Positions 6,764 to 8,923 of a DNA stretch of 8,923 nt are shown in pieces. The notes beneath the pieces are model-generated. The model ran no database searches. It saw nothing but the letters and a program-made list of their open reading frames with translations, and had not been told where the DNA came from. Origin of the DNA: Acidobacteriota bacterium (GTDB lineage: Bacteria > Acidobacteriota > Terriglobia > UBA7540); NCBI GenBank assembly GCA_021828225.1, contig JAKASH010000086.1, positions 1-8,923 on the forward strand, written 5' to 3'. Within the stretch, counting starts at the first letter, position 1. Each line of letters starts with the position of its first letter. The position numbers were made by a program, and so were the translations under genes.

Positions 6764-7870
6764 ATGAAATATCTTGATGAATACCGCGACGCGGAGATTG
6801 CGCAAGGGCTGCTGGAGGAAATCCGGCGCGTCCAGAAGCGCCCGTGGGTTCTGATGGAAGTCTGTGGCGGGCAAACGCACTCCATCGTAAAGTTTGGGAT
6901 TGACGATCTGCTTCCCGAGGACATTGAGCTGGTGCACGGGCCGGGCTGTCCGGTTTGCGTCACGCCGCTGGAACTGATCGACAAGGCGCACGCCATCGCC
7001 TCGAGGCCGGATGTCATCTTCTGCTCGTTCGGTGACATGCTGCGCGTGCCGGGCTCGGAATGTGACCTGCTGACGGTAAAGTCGCGGGGAGCGGACGTGC
7101 GCGTTGTCTATTCTCCGCTCGACTGCCTGAAAATCGCCCGCGACCATCCGGACAAGCAGGTCGTGTTTTTTGCGATTGGTTTTGAGACCACGGCTCCCGC
7201 AAACGCCATGCTGGTGTGGCGCGCAAGACATGAGGGAGTCCTGAACGTCTCGGTCCTGGTCTCGCACGTTCTGGTGCCGCCGGCTCTGGAGGCTATTCTC
7301 GACTCGCCCTGGAATCGCGTTCAGGGCTTTCTGGGGCCGGGGCACGTATGCGCCATCATGGGCTACCGGGAATATGAGGAGATCAGCGCGCGTTACAAAG
7401 TTCCGATCGTGATCACCGGTTTTGAGCCGGTGGACCTGCTGCAAGGCGTGCTGCTGGCAGTGAAGCAACTCGAAGAAGGACGCGCGGGGGTGGAAAACCA
7501 GTACGCGCGGGCGGTGACGCGGGAAGGGAATCAGGCCGCGCAAAAGATTGTCTTCAGCGTGTTCGAAGTGTGCGCTAGAAAGTGGCGAGGCGTGGGTCGG
7601 ATTCCGCAAAGCGGCTACAGGCTGCGCGAAGAGTTCCAGAGCTTCGACGCTGAACGTCGTTTTGATGTTGGCGAGATTGATACCCAGGAGCCTTCCGTCT
7701 GCATCAGTGGTGAAGTCCTGAGAGGCATTAAGAAGCCGCACGATTGCCCGGCGTTCGCCTCCAAGTGCACGCCCGCGCACCCGCTGGGAGCGACGATGGT
7801 TTCATCCGAAGGCGCCTGCGCCGCTTATTATCTTTACGGGCGACACCTGAAGCCTGCTGCGGGAGGGTAG
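6764..7870 (+). CDS. hypD: Hydrogenase maturation iron-sulfur protein HypD
   Basis: HypD (368 residues, family-typical) carries a [4Fe-4S] cluster and, with HypC, is the scaffold on which iron receives CO and two cyanides. The N-terminal motifs are present: CGGQTH at 34-39 and [11 protein letters not shown] at 58-68, giving Cys34, Cys62 and Cys65. The GFETTAP loop sits in the middle domain. The C-terminal region has Cys313, Cys328 (DCPAF), Cys335 (KCTP) and Cys352 in the signature [12 protein letters not shown]; these four are the expected cluster-region cysteines. The ATG at 6764 gives the usual MKYLDEYRD start, and an in-frame TGA at 6731 with no start codon between leaves no alternative. 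Its ribosome site is poor (AGGAT, 13 bases away), so translation may depend on upstream ribosomes. It is followed by hypE after 67 bases. Confidence 0.97.
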   Translation: MKYLDEYRDAEIAQGLLEEIRRVQKRPWVLMEVCGGQTHSIVKFGIDDLLPEDIELVHGPGCPVCVTPLELIDKAHAIASRPDVIFCSFGDMLRVPGSECDLLTVKSRGADVRVVYSPLDCLKIARDHPDKQVVFFAIGFETTAPANAMLVWRARHEGVLNVSVLVSHVLVPPALEAILDSPWNRVQGFLGPGHVCAIMGYREYEEISARYKVPIVITGFEPVDLLQGVLLAVKQLEEGRAGVENQYARAVTREGNQAAQKIVFSVFEVCARKWRGVGRIPQSGYRLREEFQSFDAERRFDVGEIDTQEPSVCISGEVLRGIKKPHDCPAFASKCTPAHPLGATMVSSEGACAAYYLYGRHLKPAAGG

Positions 7871-7924
7871 CAAAGGCCCGCGGTCAGAAGAGCACTGATG
7901 GTGGTTACCAGGCCATGCCGGGTA

Positions 7925-7930
7925 GGGAGG
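7925..7930 (+). promoter_or_regulatory. Shine-Dalgarno site that fixes the TTG start of hypE
   Basis: GGGAGG lies seven bases before TTG at 7938. The first in-frame ATG (7965) has no purine-rich site at a suitable distance, so this sequence argues for the TTG start. Confidence 0.65.
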
Positions 7931-7937
7931 AGAAGAA

Positions 7938-8923
7938 TTGTCGGACGATGAGAAACGCCGCTTGATGCCTGGGGAAGCGTGTCCTGCGCCGACCATTGAC
8001 CACAAGCAGATTGTCCTGGGACACGGCAGCGGCGGAAAGCTGACTCAGGACCTGATCGAGAAGCTGTTTCTGCCGAACTTCAGCAACGACTATCTGGAGC
8101 AGCTTAACGACCAGGCAGTGCTGGACGTGAATGGCTCGCGGCTAGCCTTCACAACCGACTCTTTTGTTGTTACGCCGATCTTTTTCCCCGGTGGCGATAT
8201 CGGGCGGCTGGCGATCAATGGCACGGTGAATGACCTGGCGATGAGCGGAGCGGTTCCGCGCTTTATCGCCGCAGCGTTTATTCTGGAGGAAGGTCTGGCG
8301 GCCGATGATCTGGTTCACGTTGTGGATTCGATGCGGCAGGCGGCGCAGGAAGCAGAAGTGCTGCTGGTGACCGGCGACACCAAGGTTGTCAACCGCGGCA
8401 AGGGCGACCAGATTTTTATCACCACGACAGGCCTGGGCATTGTGGAACGGCCGGTCAAAATCTCTGCCGACCGGGCTCGGCCGGGCGATCGGATTCTCCT
8501 GAGCGGAACGATTGGCGATCATGGCATGGCCATTATGTCACGACGCGAAGGCCTGGAATTCGAAGGGCCGATTGAAAGTGACACGGCTGCGCTCCACACG
8601 CTGGTTGCGGCCATGCTGGAGGCCAGCGAGGAAATCCATTGCCTGCGCGATCCCACTCGCGGCGGGGTGGCGACCATTTTGAATGAAATTGCGGCGCGGT
8701 CGCAGGTGGGCATGGAACTCGACAGCCGGCGCATTCCGGTTCGCGAAAGCGTGAAGGGCGCGTGCGAAATTCTGGGACTTGATCCGTTGTACGTAGCGAA
8801 CGAAGGGAAACTAGTTGCCGTCGTTGGGCCAGAGGCGGCCGAGGCCGTGCTCGATCGAATGCGCAACCATCCGCTGGGCCGCGATGCGTGTTGCATTGGA
8901 GAAGTGGTTGCCGCTCACACGCG
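7938..8923 (+). CDS. hypE: Hydrogenase maturation protein HypE (carbamoyl dehydratase), 3' end missing
   Basis: The frame is open to the right edge (328 codons seen), lacking only the last few residues judging from the usual HypE length. HypE is a PurM/ThiL-type ATP-binding enzyme. It receives carbamoyl from HypF on a C-terminal cysteine, dehydrates it to thiocyanate and donates cyanide to iron on HypC-HypD. Visible motifs are LGHGSGGKL (Gly28-Lys34 core), TDSFVVTPIFFPGGDIG (from Thr73), NGTVNDLAMSGA (94-105, ATP-site Asp99), GDTKVV, GTIGDHG and LRDPTRGG (Asp238 onward). The catalytic C-terminal cysteine lies outside the window and cannot be confirmed. The most likely start is TTG at 7938, with GGGAGG seven bases upstream; the next in-frame choice is ATG at 7965, which would remove nine residues outside the conserved domain. 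An in-frame TAG at 7923 limits extension. Confidence 0.95.
   Translation, partial: MSDDEKRRLMPGEACPAPTIDHKQIVLGHGSGGKLTQDLIEKLFLPNFSNDYLEQLNDQAVLDVNGSRLAFTTDSFVVTPIFFPGGDIGRLAINGTVNDLAMSGAVPRFIAAAFILEEGLAADDLVHVVDSMRQAAQEAEVLLVTGDTKVVNRGKGDQIFITTTGLGIVERPVKISADRARPGDRILLSGTIGDHGMAIMSRREGLEFEGPIESDTAALHTLVAAMLEASEEIHCLRDPTRGGVATILNEIAARSQVGMELDSRRIPVRESVKGACEILGLDPLYVANEGKLVAVVGPEAAEAVLDRMRNHPLGRDACCIGEVVAAHT

Noticed and set aside
6344..7780. A 478-codon open frame on the minus strand opposite hypC and hypD
   Set aside because: It lies fully antisense to well-conserved genes, its protein resembles no family I know, and it is rich in His, Arg and Gln as expected for the complement of a high-GC gene. 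It is a shadow.
7898..7951. A 17-residue arginine-rich mini-frame overlapping the hypE start, a possible leader peptide
   Set aside because: It has only a weak upstream purine stretch, no conserved feature and no attenuator-like structure. Such short frames occur by chance.
1..8923. CRISPR array, transposase, integrase, tRNA or defence system
   Set aside because: I looked for regular repeats, terminal inverted repeats, tRNA-like cloverleaf sequence and defence-type domains and found none. The genes present are recognisable metabolic and maturation families.

Overview
The window is bacterial chromosomal DNA of moderately high GC, with dense co-directional genes and good Shine-Dalgarno sites. 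The gene styles suggest Acidobacteriota or a related soil lineage: an exported glycosidase with a twin-arginine leader, a ferredoxin-NADP-reductase-like flavoprotein of the PGGLAEYGI type, and an [NiFe]-hydrogenase maturation cluster. That placement is impression, not measurement.

Layout. Positions 1-151 (minus strand) hold the first 50 codons of an FAD-dependent oxidoreductase that runs off the left edge. Positions 152-588 are a 437-base divergent intergenic region with a perfect 18-bp inverted repeat and no believable gene. Positions 589-3870 encode a 1093-residue family 38 glycoside hydrolase (alpha-mannosidase type) with all core active-site residues. Positions 3871-4103 are intergenic, with a GC-rich hairpin just after the mannosidase and a second, operator-like inverted repeat before the next gene. 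From 4104 to the right edge a single-strand cluster reads hypF-hypC-hypD-hypE, the last one cut by the window end.

How the genes work together. HypF turns carbamoyl phosphate into a carbamoyl group and places it on the C-terminal cysteine of HypE. HypE dehydrates it with ATP to a thiocyanate. The HypC-HypD complex holds the iron, receives the cyanides and carries the Fe(CN)2(CO) unit for delivery to the large subunit of an [NiFe]-hydrogenase. All four proteins needed for the cyanide/iron half of cofactor assembly are here. The nickel-insertion genes (hypA, hypB) and the hydrogenase itself are not in the window, so the enzyme being served is unknown from this sequence. The mannosidase and the oxidoreductase have no evident functional link to the hyp genes.

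I see no mobile element, tRNA, rRNA, CRISPR array or clearly new system. The points most worth checking are the two TTG starts (hypF and hypE), the two inverted repeats in front of genes, and the atypical leader peptide of the mannosidase.
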